From: Acidovorax sp.
GTDB taxonomy: Bacteria > Pseudomonadota > Gammaproteobacteria > Burkholderiales > Burkholderiaceae_C
Length of the DNA stretch: 64,000 nucleotides
Direction: 5' to 3'
NCBI RefSeq assembly: GCF_016783915.1
Contig: NZ_JADHVT010000001.1
Location: 1-64,000, forward strand
Shown: piece after piece, positions 8,670 through 17,199 of the stretch
How positions within the stretch are numbered: position 1 is the stretch's first letter
Layout: each line of letters opens with the position of its first letter
Notes under the pieces: generated by a model
Database searches by the model: none
What the model was told of the DNA's origin: nothing
The model's input: the letters and a program-made list of their open reading frames with translations, nothing else
Made by a program: the position numbers and the translations under genes

Positions 8670-9554
8670 TTATTTTTCTTTGCCGAACAGGCCGGCGGGG
8701 CGAATGAGAAGAACGATGACCATGATGACAAACACCACAGTGGAAGACGCTTCGGGGTAGAAAACCTTGGTGAAACCTTCGATGACCCCCAGGCCCAGCC
8801 CCGTGAGGATGGAGCCCATGATGGAGCCCATGCCGCCGATCACCACCACGGCAAACACCACGATGATGAGGTTCTGGCCCATGAGCGGCGTGACCTGGTA
8901 CACAGGGGCGGCCAACACACCCGCGAAGGCAGCCAGCGCTGCGCCAAAGGCATAGGTCAATGTCACCATCACCGGCACATTGATACCGAAGGCCTCGACC
9001 AGGCGGGGGTTTTCAGTGCCTGCGCGCAGGTAGGCGCCGAGCTTGGTCTTTTCGATCACATACCAGGTGGCGATACACACCACCACCGAGGCGACGACGA
9101 CCCAGGCCCGGTAGTTGGGCATGATCATGAAGCCGAGGTTGGTTGCCCCTTCGAGCAGCTCGGGAGTGTCGTAGCCCAGGCCCGACACGCCATAGATGGA
9201 GCGAAAGACGCCTTCGATCAGCAACGTGAGACCCAGCGTGAGCAACAGCCCATACAAGTGATCGAGCTTGTAGATCCAGCGCAGCAAAAGGCGCTCGATC
9301 AGCACACCGAACAAACCCACCACCAGCGGTGCCAACACCAGCATCAACCAGTAGTTGATGCCAAAGTAGTTCATGGCCATCCATGTCAGCAACGCCCCGG
9401 TCATGAACAGCGCACCGTGCGCAAAGTTGATGACGTTGAGCAGGCCGAAGATCACAGCCAGCCCCAGGCTGAGGATTGCGTAAAACGATCCGTTGACCAG
9501 CCCCAGAAGGAGCTGGCTCAACAGGCCGGGCAATGAGACACCAAAGATTTCCAT
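8670..9554 (-). CDS. livH: Branched-chain amino acid-type ABC transporter permease LivH
   Basis: A 294-residue permease. LLLGLVNGSFYAILSLGLAV near residues 15-34 and the following NVINFAHGALFM are characteristic of LivH. GRNPRLVEAFGIN-type contact loops appear as TENPRLVEAFGINV near residue 180, then a helix-rich C-terminal half with GGMGSIMGS. It pairs with LivM to form the membrane channel. It lies 99 bases downstream of the binding-protein gene on the minus strand. Confidence 0.92.
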   Translation of the reverse strand: MEIFGVSLPGLLSQLLLGLVNGSFYAILSLGLAVIFGLLNVINFAHGALFMTGALLTWMAMNYFGINYWLMLVLAPLVVGLFGVLIERLLLRWIYKLDHLYGLLLTLGLTLLIEGVFRSIYGVSGLGYDTPELLEGATNLGFMIMPNYRAWVVVASVVVCIATWYVIEKTKLGAYLRAGTENPRLVEAFGINVPVMVTLTYAFGAALAAFAGVLAAPVYQVTPLMGQNLIIVVFAVVVIGGMGSIMGSILTGLGLGVIEGFTKVFYPEASSTVVFVIMVIVLLIRPAGLFGKEK

Positions 9555-9653
9555 GGGAGGCAGCAGCAGGTGGAGAGAGTTCAGGTCAGAGGGTCACACC
9601 GTGCCCCGGCACACTCCAAGGGTGGCCGGGCCGGTGTGGGTCCTCTCAGGGGT

Positions 9654-10850
9654 TTACTTCCAGAGCGGGCACTTGCTCTCGGCCTTGGTGGTGAACACCG
9701 AGTCACCAGGCAGCTTCTTGATCAGCTTGTAGTAGTCCCAGGGCTTGGTGGACTCTGCGGGCTTCTTCACTTCCATCAGGTACATGTCGTGCACGTAACG
9801 ACCATCGGCACGCAGTTGGCCTGCACCGAAGAAGTCGTTCATCTTCATGCCACGCCATGTGGTCATGACCTTGTCGGCATCCACCGTCTTGGCGGCTTCA
9901 ACGGCCTTCAGGTAGTTCATGGTGGCCGAGTAGTCGGCTGCCTGGATTTCGGTAGGCATGCGCTTGGTCTTCTCGAAGAAGCGGGCCGAGAACTTGCGGG
10001 TCTCGTCGTTCAGGTCCCAGTACCAGCTGGTGGTGAACTGCAGGCCTTCGGTGTTGCGCAGGCCCAGGCTGTGCACATCGCTGATGAAGATCAGCAGGCC
10101 GGCCAGCTTCATGCTCTTGCCAATGCCAAACTCCTTGGCGGCCTTGATGGAGTTGATGGTGTCACCACCCGCATTGGCCAGACCCAGGATCTGTGCCTTG
10201 GAGTTCTGTGCCTGCAGCAGGAAGGACGAGAAGTCGGACGCGTTCAGTGGGTGGCGCACGGCACCCACCACGTTGCCGCCCTTAGCCTTGACCACAGCGG
10301 TGGTGTCGGCTTCGAGCGCGTGGCCGAAGGCGTAGTCTGCCGTCAGGAAGTACCAGCTCTTGCCGCCACCATCGACAATGGCAGAACCCGTACCCTTGGC
10401 CAGCGCCACGGTGTCATACGCATAGTGCACGGTGTAAGGTGTGCACTGGTCGTTGGTCAGAGCCGAGCTGGCGGCGCCGTTGTTGATGTAAACGCGCTTC
10501 TTCTCGGCTGCAACCTTGGCAATGGCCAGTGCGGTGCCCGAGTTGGTACCACCGAACACCATGGTCAGGCCCTGGGTGTCGATCCACTCGCGGGCCTTGG
10601 AGGCTGCGATGTCGGCCTTGTTCTGGTGGTCGGCGCTCATCAGCTCAATGGGCATGCCCAGCACCTTGCCGCCAAAGTCGTCAATCGCCATCTGGATGGC
10701 GACCGCGCCGTTCTTGCCTTCCACGTCGGCGTACAGGCTGGACATGTCGGTGATGAAACCGATCTTGACCTTGTCCTGCGCGTGCGCGGCCGAGGTGGCC
10801 AAGCCTGCAACGCCCAGCATCAGTGCCAGCACTTTGAGTTGTTTCTTCAT
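9654..10850 (-). CDS. Periplasmic substrate-binding protein of the liv-type ABC transporter
   Basis: A 398-residue type I periplasmic binding protein (LivJ/LivK-like). Residues 1-24 are a Sec signal peptide ending AAHA, followed by the start strand KVKIGFITDMSSLYADVEGK. The GGTNSGTALA loop and YFLTADYAFGHALE hinge segment are those of the ligand-binding family. It lacks a lipobox, so it should be soluble in the periplasm. The gene is between livF and livH. Proteins of this subfamily have been linked to amino acids, amides and aromatic acids; the ligand cannot be read from the sequence. Confidence 0.9.
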   Translation of the reverse strand: MKKQLKVLALMLGVAGLATSAAHAQDKVKIGFITDMSSLYADVEGKNGAVAIQMAIDDFGGKVLGMPIELMSADHQNKADIAASKAREWIDTQGLTMVFGGTNSGTALAIAKVAAEKKRVYINNGAASSALTNDQCTPYTVHYAYDTVALAKGTGSAIVDGGGKSWYFLTADYAFGHALEADTTAVVKAKGGNVVGAVRHPLNASDFSSFLLQAQNSKAQILGLANAGGDTINSIKAAKEFGIGKSMKLAGLLIFISDVHSLGLRNTEGLQFTTSWYWDLNDETRKFSARFFEKTKRMPTEIQAADYSATMNYLKAVEAAKTVDADKVMTTWRGMKMNDFFGAGQLRADGRYVHDMYLMEVKKPAESTKPWDYYKLIKKLPGDSVFTTKAESKCPLWK

Positions 10851-10910
10851 GGATTTGTCTCCTGTGGGTGTGGTGGAAGAAAACGGTGGGGAAAAGGGTG
10901 TGGGCGTGGC

Positions 10911-11621
10911 TCAGACGCCCAGCAGTTCGTTGAGCACAGGCATCTTGGCTTCGAGCTCGGCAGCACCGAACTTCTCCACGATGCGGCCGTGCTCCATCAC
11001 GTAAAACCGATCGGCCAGCGGTGCGGCAAAGCGGAAGTTCTGCTCCACCATGACCACTGTGTAGCCCTTCTGGCGCAGCATGGTGATCATGCGGGCCAGG
11101 GCCTGCACGATGACGGGCGCCAGGCCTTCGGAGATTTCGTCCAGCAGCAGCAGGTTGGCACCTGTGCGCAGGATGCGGGCCACGGCCAGCATCTGCTGCT
11201 CACCGCCCGACAGGCGCGTGCCCTGGCTGTTCTTGCGTTCGGCCAGGTTGGGGAACATGGCGTAGATCTCCTGCACCGACATGCCGGGCGTGCCCGTCTT
11301 GAGGACGGGCGGCAACAGCAGGTTTTCTTCGCACGACAGGCTGGAGAAAATGCCTCGCTCTTCGGGGCAGTAGCCCACGCCCAGGTGCGCAATGCGGTGC
11401 GTGGGCATGTTCACGGTTTCCACGCCATTGATCTTGACCGAACCCTTGCGCGCACCGGTCAGGCCCATGATGGCGCGCATGGTGGTGGTGCGGCCGGCGC
11501 CGTTGCGGCCCAGCAGTGTGACCACCTCACCCGGCTGGACGACGATGTCCACGCCGTGCAGCACATGCGACTCGCCGTACCAGGCTTCGAGGTTCTTGAT
11601 TTCGAGTGCGGGGGTGCTCAT
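10911..11621 (-). CDS. livF: ABC transporter ATP-binding protein LivF, Walker A Lys replaced by Arg
   Basis: A 236-residue ATPase with a LivF-type sequence: signature LSGGEQQML, Walker B LLLLDEISEGLAP and a switch region MVEQN. The Walker A reads GRNGAGRTTT, with Arg (CGC, 11490-11492) at residue 44 where nearly all P-loops have Lys. This is a real codon in the sequence, not a reading error I can detect. ATG at 11621 is chosen; it lies 1 base beyond the livG stop. It would energise LivHM together with LivG, which keeps a normal Walker A. The effect of K44R on ATP hydrolysis here is unknown. Confidence 0.92.
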   Translation of the reverse strand: MSTPALEIKNLEAWYGESHVLHGVDIVVQPGEVVTLLGRNGAGRTTTMRAIMGLTGARKGSVKINGVETVNMPTHRIAHLGVGYCPEERGIFSSLSCEENLLLPPVLKTGTPGMSVQEIYAMFPNLAERKNSQGTRLSGGEQQMLAVARILRTGANLLLLDEISEGLAPVIVQALARMITMLRQKGYTVVMVEQNFRFAAPLADRFYVMEHGRIVEKFGAAELEAKMPVLNELLGV

Positions 11622-11622
11622 A

Positions 11623-12393
11623 TCAATGCGCCCCTTGGAGTTGACCATCTGTCGTGCCCATGTAGGCTTCCATCACTTGCGGGTTGTTCGAGACTTCGGC
11701 GTAAGGCCCTTCGGCCAGCACGGCGCCACGCTGCAACACCGTGATGCGATCGGCGATGGTGGAGACCACCTTCATGTTGTGCTCCACCATCAGGATGGTG
11801 CGGCCCGCAGAGACTTTCTTGATCAGCTGTGTGACGCGGTCCACGTCTTCGTGCCCCATGCCCTGTGTGGGCTCGTCCAGTAGCATCAACTCGGGCTCCA
11901 TCGACAGCGTGGTGGCAATCTCCAGCGCGCGCTTGCGGCCGTAGGGAAGGTTCACGGTCACTTCATCGGCCAGATCTTCCAGACCCACCTCCGTCAGCAG
12001 TTGCATGGCTCTGTCATCGAGCTGCCGCAGGGTACGCTCGCTGCGCCAGAAGTGGAACGAGGTACCCAGCTTGCGCTGCAGGCCCAGGCGCACGTTCTCG
12101 ATGAGGGTGAGATGGGGGAACACGGCAGAGATCTGAAACGAGCGGATCACTCCGCGGCGTGCGATCTGCGCGGGCTGCTCTCGCGTGATGTCATGTCCGT
12201 TGAACCGGATGACGCCAGAGGTCGGCTCCAGAAACTTGGTGAGCAGGTTGAAGCACGTGGTCTTGCCCGCACCATTGGGGCCGATCAGCGCATGGATGGA
12301 TCCGCGCCGAACGGCCAGGTTCACATCACTGACAGCGGTGAAGCCCTTGAACTCTTTGGTCAGGCTGTTGGTTTCAAGAATGACGTCGCTCAT
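11623..12393 (-). CDS. livG: ABC transporter ATP-binding protein LivG
   Basis: A 256-residue ATPase, first gene of the liv cluster. Walker A GPNGAGKTT is near residues 38-46, followed by FNLLTKFLEPTSG. The signature is replaced by the LivG-type NLPYGRKRALEIA, and Walker B is LMLLDEPTQGMGHED with MVEHNMKVV as the switch region. The long helical insertion between Walker A and signature is normal for LivG. It forms a heterodimer with LivF under LivHM. Transcription probably starts in the 369-base gap upstream. Confidence 0.93.
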   Translation of the reverse strand: MSDVILETNSLTKEFKGFTAVSDVNLAVRRGSIHALIGPNGAGKTTCFNLLTKFLEPTSGVIRFNGHDITREQPAQIARRGVIRSFQISAVFPHLTLIENVRLGLQRKLGTSFHFWRSERTLRQLDDRAMQLLTEVGLEDLADEVTVNLPYGRKRALEIATTLSMEPELMLLDEPTQGMGHEDVDRVTQLIKKVSAGRTILMVEHNMKVVSTIADRITVLQRGAVLAEGPYAEVSNNPQVMEAYMGTTDGQLQGAH

Positions 12394-12762
12394 TGCGCCT
12401 TGGCCGCTCCGTAAGGTGCTGAAAAGAGGAGCCTTGCACCAAGGTCTCCCGATAGGATGAATCGCACCGCATCGTATGTCTCCCTACCCTGCAGTAGATA
12501 CTGGGACTAATGCCTATGTATAAATGCCTACGTACCCGCCCTGAGAGTTCATGGCGAAGTCACGACACCGGCACGAGCGGCGCGCCAGCGCTCAATCTGA
12601 TGCCTTGCCGGGCCCGGAGCAACCCACGCAGAGGACGCGCAGCCCTGCGCCCGTCGCTGACTTTTTGCTGACATCCCTTGCCTTTCAGCACAGATGCATG
12701 CGCCGCGTCGAACGTGGGGCCTACTTATCCGTTTGTCCGGCACAGCGCCCTACACTGCCACA
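12394..12762. other. Divergent intergenic region between livG and the MsbA-like gene
   Basis: This 369-base gap separates two divergent genes and should hold both promoters. The only clear structure is a pair of direct repeats at 12509-12534. I see no convincing small gene; short frames on the plus strand read through to the exporter start at 12763 without a ribosome-binding site of their own. Confidence 0.6.
12509..12534. promoter_or_regulatory. Tandem direct repeat AATGCCTAYGTA, candidate operator
   Basis: AATGCCTATGTA (12509-12520) and AATGCCTACGTA (12523-12534) are 14 bases apart start to start and differ at one position. GGGACTAATGCC precedes the first unit. The site is 116 bases upstream of livG on the minus strand and 229 bases upstream of the exporter. 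The spacing is close to one and a half helical turns. A regulator site is inferred; the factor is not known. Confidence 0.45.
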
Positions 12763-14598
12763 ATGGCATCCCTCTCCTCTTCCACGCCCGCCCGGGGCGC
12801 ACCCCGCTCGCTCACGGGGCTGCTGCCCTTTTTGCGCCCCTACAGGGCACGCATCGCACTGTCGCTGGTGTTCCTGGTGCTGGCAGCGTTGGCCACACTC
12901 GCATTCCCCATGGCGCTGCGCAATCTCATTGACGGGGGCCTGGTCACCGCCACGGGCGACCGGGGGGCACAGGCTATGGCACTTCGCGGCCATTTCGAAG
13001 AGCTGTTTGCCGTGGCCATGGCGCTGGGTGGGTTTTCGGCCGCACGTTTTTACATGGTGAGCTGGCTAGGCGAGCGCGTAACCGCTGACCTGCGCAACGC
13101 TGTCTACAGCCATGTGCTGCAACAAAGCCCGCAGTTCTTTGAGACCACACAGACCGGGGAGGTGCTCTCGCGGCTGACGTCCGACACGACGCTGGTGCAG
13201 ACCGTGGTCGGATCATCACTGTCCATGGGGCTGCGCAATGCGGTCCTGGGCCTCGGTGCCCTGATCATGCTGGTGTGGACAAATCCCTATGTGATGTCGG
13301 TGGTACTGCTGGCCGTGGTGCTAGTGGTGCTGCCCACGATGTGGATCGGGCGAAGGGTGCGCAGGCTGTCACGCGACAGCCAGGACAGGGTGGCGGACTC
13401 CAGCGCCATCGCGGCAGAGGTGCTCAACGCCATCCCTGTGGTGCAGAGCTACACCGCCGAGCCGCGCGAAGCCACACGGTTTGCACGGGCCACCGAGGAC
13501 GCCTTTCACACGGCGGTCAAGCGCACCAAGGCACGCGCCTTGCTCGTGGCTTTCATCATCATCGCCAACGCGGCCCTGCTGCTGTGGGGGCTGTACCGTG
13601 GCACAGAAGCCGTGTTGGCCGGGCAGATGAGTGCAGGTCACCTGGGTCAGACGGTGGTGTATGTCATCCTGCTGGCGAGTGCAGTGGCGGTGCTGGGTGA
13701 GGTGTACGGAGACCTGCTGCGTGCAGCAGGTGCCACCGAGCGCTTGATGGAACTGCTGTCAAGCAGTTCGCCCGTGGCGAACCCTGTGACGCCCAAGCAG
13801 CTTCCAACCTCGGGGCGGGGTCTGGAAGTGCAGTTTGACAGCGTGCAGTTTCACTACCCATCGCGCCCGGATCAGCCAGCGCTGCAGGACTTCTCGCTAC
13901 ACCTGTCGCCCGGCGAGACCGTGGCACTGGTGGGCGCCAGCGGGGCGGGCAAGACCACAGTGTTTCAGTTATTGCAGCGCTTTTACGACGTGGATGGGGA
14001 CGGAGAGGCAGGCGCGCCAAGTTTGCCAGAAGGACGCATCCTGTTGAACGGTGTAGACATCCGCGACCTGACACTCGATACGCTGCGCACCCATACGGGC
14101 ACGGTGCCCCAGGATGCTGTGATCTTCTCCGCCTCTGCCATGGACAACATCCGCTATGGCCGTCCCGATGCATCCGACGAGGAGGTCATGGAGGCCACCC
14201 GAGCCGCCTTCGCGCACGACTTCATCATGGCCCTGCCGAAGGGCTACCACACGTTTCTGGGCGAACGGGGCGTGCGCCTGTCAGGTGGCCAGCGGCAGCG
14301 AATTGCCATCGCCCGTGCCATGCTTAAAAACCCACCTCTGTTGCTGCTGGACGAGGCCACCAGCGCCCTGGATGCGGAAAGCGAGCGTATGGTGCAGGCC
14401 GCGCTGGACACCGCCATGCAGCGCCACACGGGCAGAAGAACCACGCTAGTGATCGCCCACCGCCTGGCCACCGTGCAAAACGCGGACCGCATCTTGGTGC
14501 TGGACCACGGTCAGATCGTGGAGCAAGGGACCCACAGCGCATTGATGGCGCAAGGGGGGGTGTATGCGCGCCTGGCTGCACTGCAGTTCACCAGTTGA
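12763..14598 (+). CDS. ABC exporter, MsbA-like (fused membrane and ATPase domains)
   Basis: A 611-residue half-transporter. The transmembrane domain covers about residues 20-330 with the intracellular loop motifs typical of type IV exporters (FFETTQTGEVLSRLTSD near 130; VVQSYTAEPREATRF near 228). The nucleotide-binding domain has Walker A GASGAGKTT, signature VRLSGGQRQRIAIARA, Walker B LLLLDEATSALDAESE and the H-loop IAHRLATV. It would act as a homodimer in the inner membrane. Sequence class suggests lipid or hydrophobic compound export, but close paralogues exist in Comamonadaceae, so I leave the symbol empty. ATG at 12763 begins the conserved sequence. Confidence 0.9.
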   Translation: MASLSSSTPARGAPRSLTGLLPFLRPYRARIALSLVFLVLAALATLAFPMALRNLIDGGLVTATGDRGAQAMALRGHFEELFAVAMALGGFSAARFYMVSWLGERVTADLRNAVYSHVLQQSPQFFETTQTGEVLSRLTSDTTLVQTVVGSSLSMGLRNAVLGLGALIMLVWTNPYVMSVVLLAVVLVVLPTMWIGRRVRRLSRDSQDRVADSSAIAAEVLNAIPVVQSYTAEPREATRFARATEDAFHTAVKRTKARALLVAFIIIANAALLLWGLYRGTEAVLAGQMSAGHLGQTVVYVILLASAVAVLGEVYGDLLRAAGATERLMELLSSSSPVANPVTPKQLPTSGRGLEVQFDSVQFHYPSRPDQPALQDFSLHLSPGETVALVGASGAGKTTVFQLLQRFYDVDGDGEAGAPSLPEGRILLNGVDIRDLTLDTLRTHTGTVPQDAVIFSASAMDNIRYGRPDASDEEVMEATRAAFAHDFIMALPKGYHTFLGERGVRLSGGQRQRIAIARAMLKNPPLLLLDEATSALDAESERMVQAALDTAMQRHTGRRTTLVIAHRLATVQNADRILVLDHGQIVEQGTHSALMAQGGVYARLAALQFTS

Positions 14599-14645
14599 TT
14601 CCGGCGCCATTCCGCAATGGCTGCCCCCAGGACCGGGTGCAGTGG

Positions 14646-15128
14646 CTACTGCAGGGTTTCCTTGACTGACGCTGGCAGCGGCATGACGGCAATGCCCTCA
14701 TCCAGCAGTTGCAACGCCTCCTGCGCAGTGGCCTGGCCACGAATGGCCCGATCCTGAATCTCGCCGTGATGCATGCGCCTGGCTTCGTCGGCAAACCGGG
14801 GGCCGACATCTTCGGTATTCGCGACGAGCTTGCGGGCCAGCTCCAGCCACGCTGCCTGTAGCGCCAGGGGAAGCGTCGATGCCTCGACCTGCGCGCCGGA
14901 AACAGCATGCGAAACAGAAGTTGTACCGGACGGTGCCGCCGCGGCTGCGGCGGGCTGGCGAGCGCCCAGATTCAGGCGTGGTGCGCTCAGACGTTTCTCG
15001 ATGTGGTCGTCTGCACAAAACGGGCACTGAACCAGGCCGCGCTGCTTTTGGCTCTGAAAGTCATCTTCAGAACCAAACCAGCCTTCAAACAGATGACCGT
15101 GCTGACATTGGAGATCCAGTACCTTCAT
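14646..15128 (-). CDS. DUF1178 family protein
   Basis: A 160-residue cytoplasmic protein of unknown function. The N-terminus KVLDLQCQHGHLFEGWF and then VQCPFCADDHIEKRLSAPRLN match the DUF1178 family; Cys8, Cys35 and Cys38 with His10 look like a zinc-ribbon. A low-complexity Ala/Pro/Ser linker near residues 58-85 separates this from a helical C-terminal part with GEIQDRAIRGQATAQEA. It lies downstream of the complex I genes, a common position in this family of bacteria, but there is no evidence that it acts in respiration. Confidence 0.85.
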   Translation of the reverse strand: MKVLDLQCQHGHLFEGWFGSEDDFQSQKQRGLVQCPFCADDHIEKRLSAPRLNLGARQPAAAAAAPSGTTSVSHAVSGAQVEASTLPLALQAAWLELARKLVANTEDVGPRFADEARRMHHGEIQDRAIRGQATAQEALQLLDEGIAVMPLPASVKETLQ

Positions 15129-15297
15129 GAGACGTATCGTACGCCGGTCAGCGCAATCCAGTGAGTGACTCCACTGGGCACATCAACGTCCAGGTGCAGA
15201 GTTGTGTTCAGATGTGTTTAACTCCATCTGCCAGCCTAAAGCAGGCAGGAGTCCTCAAAGTTTTTTCGCCTGACTCCGCCCGAAACCCACCGCTGCA

Positions 15298-15603
15298 TCA
15301 GCCGTGGCGCCGCAGCAGATACCGATAGACAAACCCAGGGAAGGCGAGCGTGAGAAACATGGTGCCGGTAATGGCGTAAAACTCCCAGCCCTGCGGTGCA
15401 ATCTGGCCTGCACGGCGCTCCAGCAACAAGGCCAGTCCGCCCACCAAGAAGTACAGCAAGATCAACTCGGCCAGGCGGCCCACCAAGGGCTTGCCGCCAG
15501 CCGAAGCCGGTCCCATCACCAGCCAACGCTGATTGACGAAGGGCAGATTGGCGGCAATCAACGCCGCCACAATCACGAGCCAAACCGAACCGGTAAGTGA
15601 CAC
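15298..15603 (-). CDS. DUF2818 family membrane protein
   Basis: A 101-residue protein with three predicted membrane helices: residues 5-21, 43-60 and 75-95, ending in a basic RYLLRRHG tail. The pattern AALIAANLPFVNQRW near the N-terminus is that of DUF2818 proteins, which sit directly after nuoN in betaproteobacteria. It starts 74 bases after the nuoN stop on the same strand. A role connected with complex I is suggested only by position. Confidence 0.85.
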   Translation of the reverse strand: MSLTGSVWLVIVAALIAANLPFVNQRWLVMGPASAGGKPLVGRLAELILLYFLVGGLALLLERRAGQIAPQGWEFYAITGTMFLTLAFPGFVYRYLLRRHG

Positions 15604-15676
15604 AGAAGAACTGATCGAAGCAGCAAATTAGGAGTGGGAGCGGTAGCCTGCGCGATGTATACGCTCGCGCTACCGA

Positions 15677-17170
15677 TCAGGTCGCCAGTGCGCGCACCAC
15701 GGCGTCGGCACACAGGGCCATCAAACCACCTGGCAACAGACCTAACACCAGCACCAGAGCGCCGTTGATGGTCAACACCACGCGCACATCGACGGGTGCC
15801 GATACGTTGGTAGCGGTCAATGGCGCGTCGAAATACATGACCTTCACCACCCGCAGGTAGTAGAACGCACCGATCAGTGACATCATCACAGCAAACACAG
15901 CCATCGCCAGGTAGATTGACTGGCCCGAGGCCACCAAGGCCTGCAGGACCGCCAGCTTGGCGTAAAACCCCACCAGCGGGGGAATACCAGCCATCGAGAA
16001 CAGGCAGACCGCCATCACACCTGCATACAGGGGGCTGCGCTGGTTGAGACCTGCGAAATCAGAGATTTCTTCGCTCTCGAAACCTTCCCGGGCCAGCAGC
16101 AGGATCACGCCAAAGGCAGCCAGTGTGGTCAGCACGTAGGTGATGACATAGAACATGGATGCACTGTAGGCATTCTCTACCGCAGTGGCATCCACATTGC
16201 CATTGATCACCCCCGACATCAGGCCCAACAGCACAAAACCCATTTGGGAGATCGTCGAGTACGCCAACATGCGCTTGAGATTGGTCTGCGCAATGGCTGC
16301 CAGGTTACCGACCAGCAGCGAACCAATCGCCAGCACGGCCAGCATCTGCTGCCAGTCAATGGCCAGGGGCAACAAGCCATCCACGAGCAAACGGATGGTG
16401 ATGGCAAACGCGGCCAGCTTGGGCGCGCCACCAATCATCAACGTCACAGCCGTGGGCGCGCCCTGGTACACATCGGGAATCCACATGTGGAAGGGCACCA
16501 CGCCCAGCTTGAAGGCCAGACCTGCCACCACAAACACCAGGCCAAACACCAGCACCTGGTGCTTGATCTGACCGGAATTGACTGCCTTGAACACCTGGCC
16601 GATGTCCAGCGAGCCCGTTGCGCCATACACCATGGACAATCCGTAAAGCAAGAAGCCGCTTGCCATGGCACCTAGTACAAAATACTTCATGGCCGCTTCT
16701 GTGGCAGTGGCGTTGTCGCGGCGCAATGCCACGAGGGCATAGCTCGACAGTGTCAGCAGCTCAAGACCCAGGTAGATCACCAGGAAGTTGTTGCCCGAAA
16801 TCATGATGAACATGCCGAGCAAGGCGAACATGGACAGCGTGAAAAGTTCGCCACCCCGCAACATATCGCGGTCGGCCGCGTAGGGGCGGCCGTACACCAG
16901 GGTGACCATCATGGCCACGGTGGCAAAACACTTGAGCCAGTTGCCCATGGCGTCACTTACCACCATGTTGCCGAAGCCATAGAAGGTGTTGCCACTGCTG
17001 GCGTACATGGCCTGGAGGGCGGCCACCACGGCGAGCGTGAGCATGGTCAGCACGTAGGTACTGGTGCGGCGGGGGCTGTGAACACCCAGATCAACCAGCG
17101 CAATCACGCAGGCCATCGTCAACAGCACAATTTCAGGGTAAATCGCTAGCCAGCTGATGTTGTCAATCAT
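15677..17170 (-). CDS. nuoN: NADH-quinone oxidoreductase subunit N
   Basis: A 497-residue antiporter-like membrane subunit of complex I. About 14 helices are visible; the conserved lysine/glutamate helices occur around [20 protein letters not shown] (residues 128-147) and the discontinuous-helix region [19 protein letters not shown] near 233-251. [18 protein letters not shown] near 298 is the family signature. It is one of the three proton-pumping antiporter modules. It follows nuoM by 29 bases and is the last nuo gene. Confidence 0.98.
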   Translation of the reverse strand: MIDNISWLAIYPEIVLLTMACVIALVDLGVHSPRRTSTYVLTMLTLAVVAALQAMYASSGNTFYGFGNMVVSDAMGNWLKCFATVAMMVTLVYGRPYAADRDMLRGGELFTLSMFALLGMFIMISGNNFLVIYLGLELLTLSSYALVALRRDNATATEAAMKYFVLGAMASGFLLYGLSMVYGATGSLDIGQVFKAVNSGQIKHQVLVFGLVFVVAGLAFKLGVVPFHMWIPDVYQGAPTAVTLMIGGAPKLAAFAITIRLLVDGLLPLAIDWQQMLAVLAIGSLLVGNLAAIAQTNLKRMLAYSTISQMGFVLLGLMSGVINGNVDATAVENAYSASMFYVITYVLTTLAAFGVILLLAREGFESEEISDFAGLNQRSPLYAGVMAVCLFSMAGIPPLVGFYAKLAVLQALVASGQSIYLAMAVFAVMMSLIGAFYYLRVVKVMYFDAPLTATNVSAPVDVRVVLTINGALVLVLGLLPGGLMALCADAVVRALAT

Positions 17171-17199
17171 CTCGAATCTCTCAGTTCAGTCTGGTCTGT

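Noticed and set aside
7950-9536. Open frame of 528 codons on the plus strand opposite livM and livH
   Set aside because: It is antisense to two clear permease genes; its product is Gln/His-rich without any domain, as expected from reading GC-rich genes backwards.
9570-11744. Open frame of 724 codons on the plus strand opposite the binding protein and livF
   Set aside because: His/Gly/Val-rich translation with no recognisable domain, antisense to genes with strong motifs.
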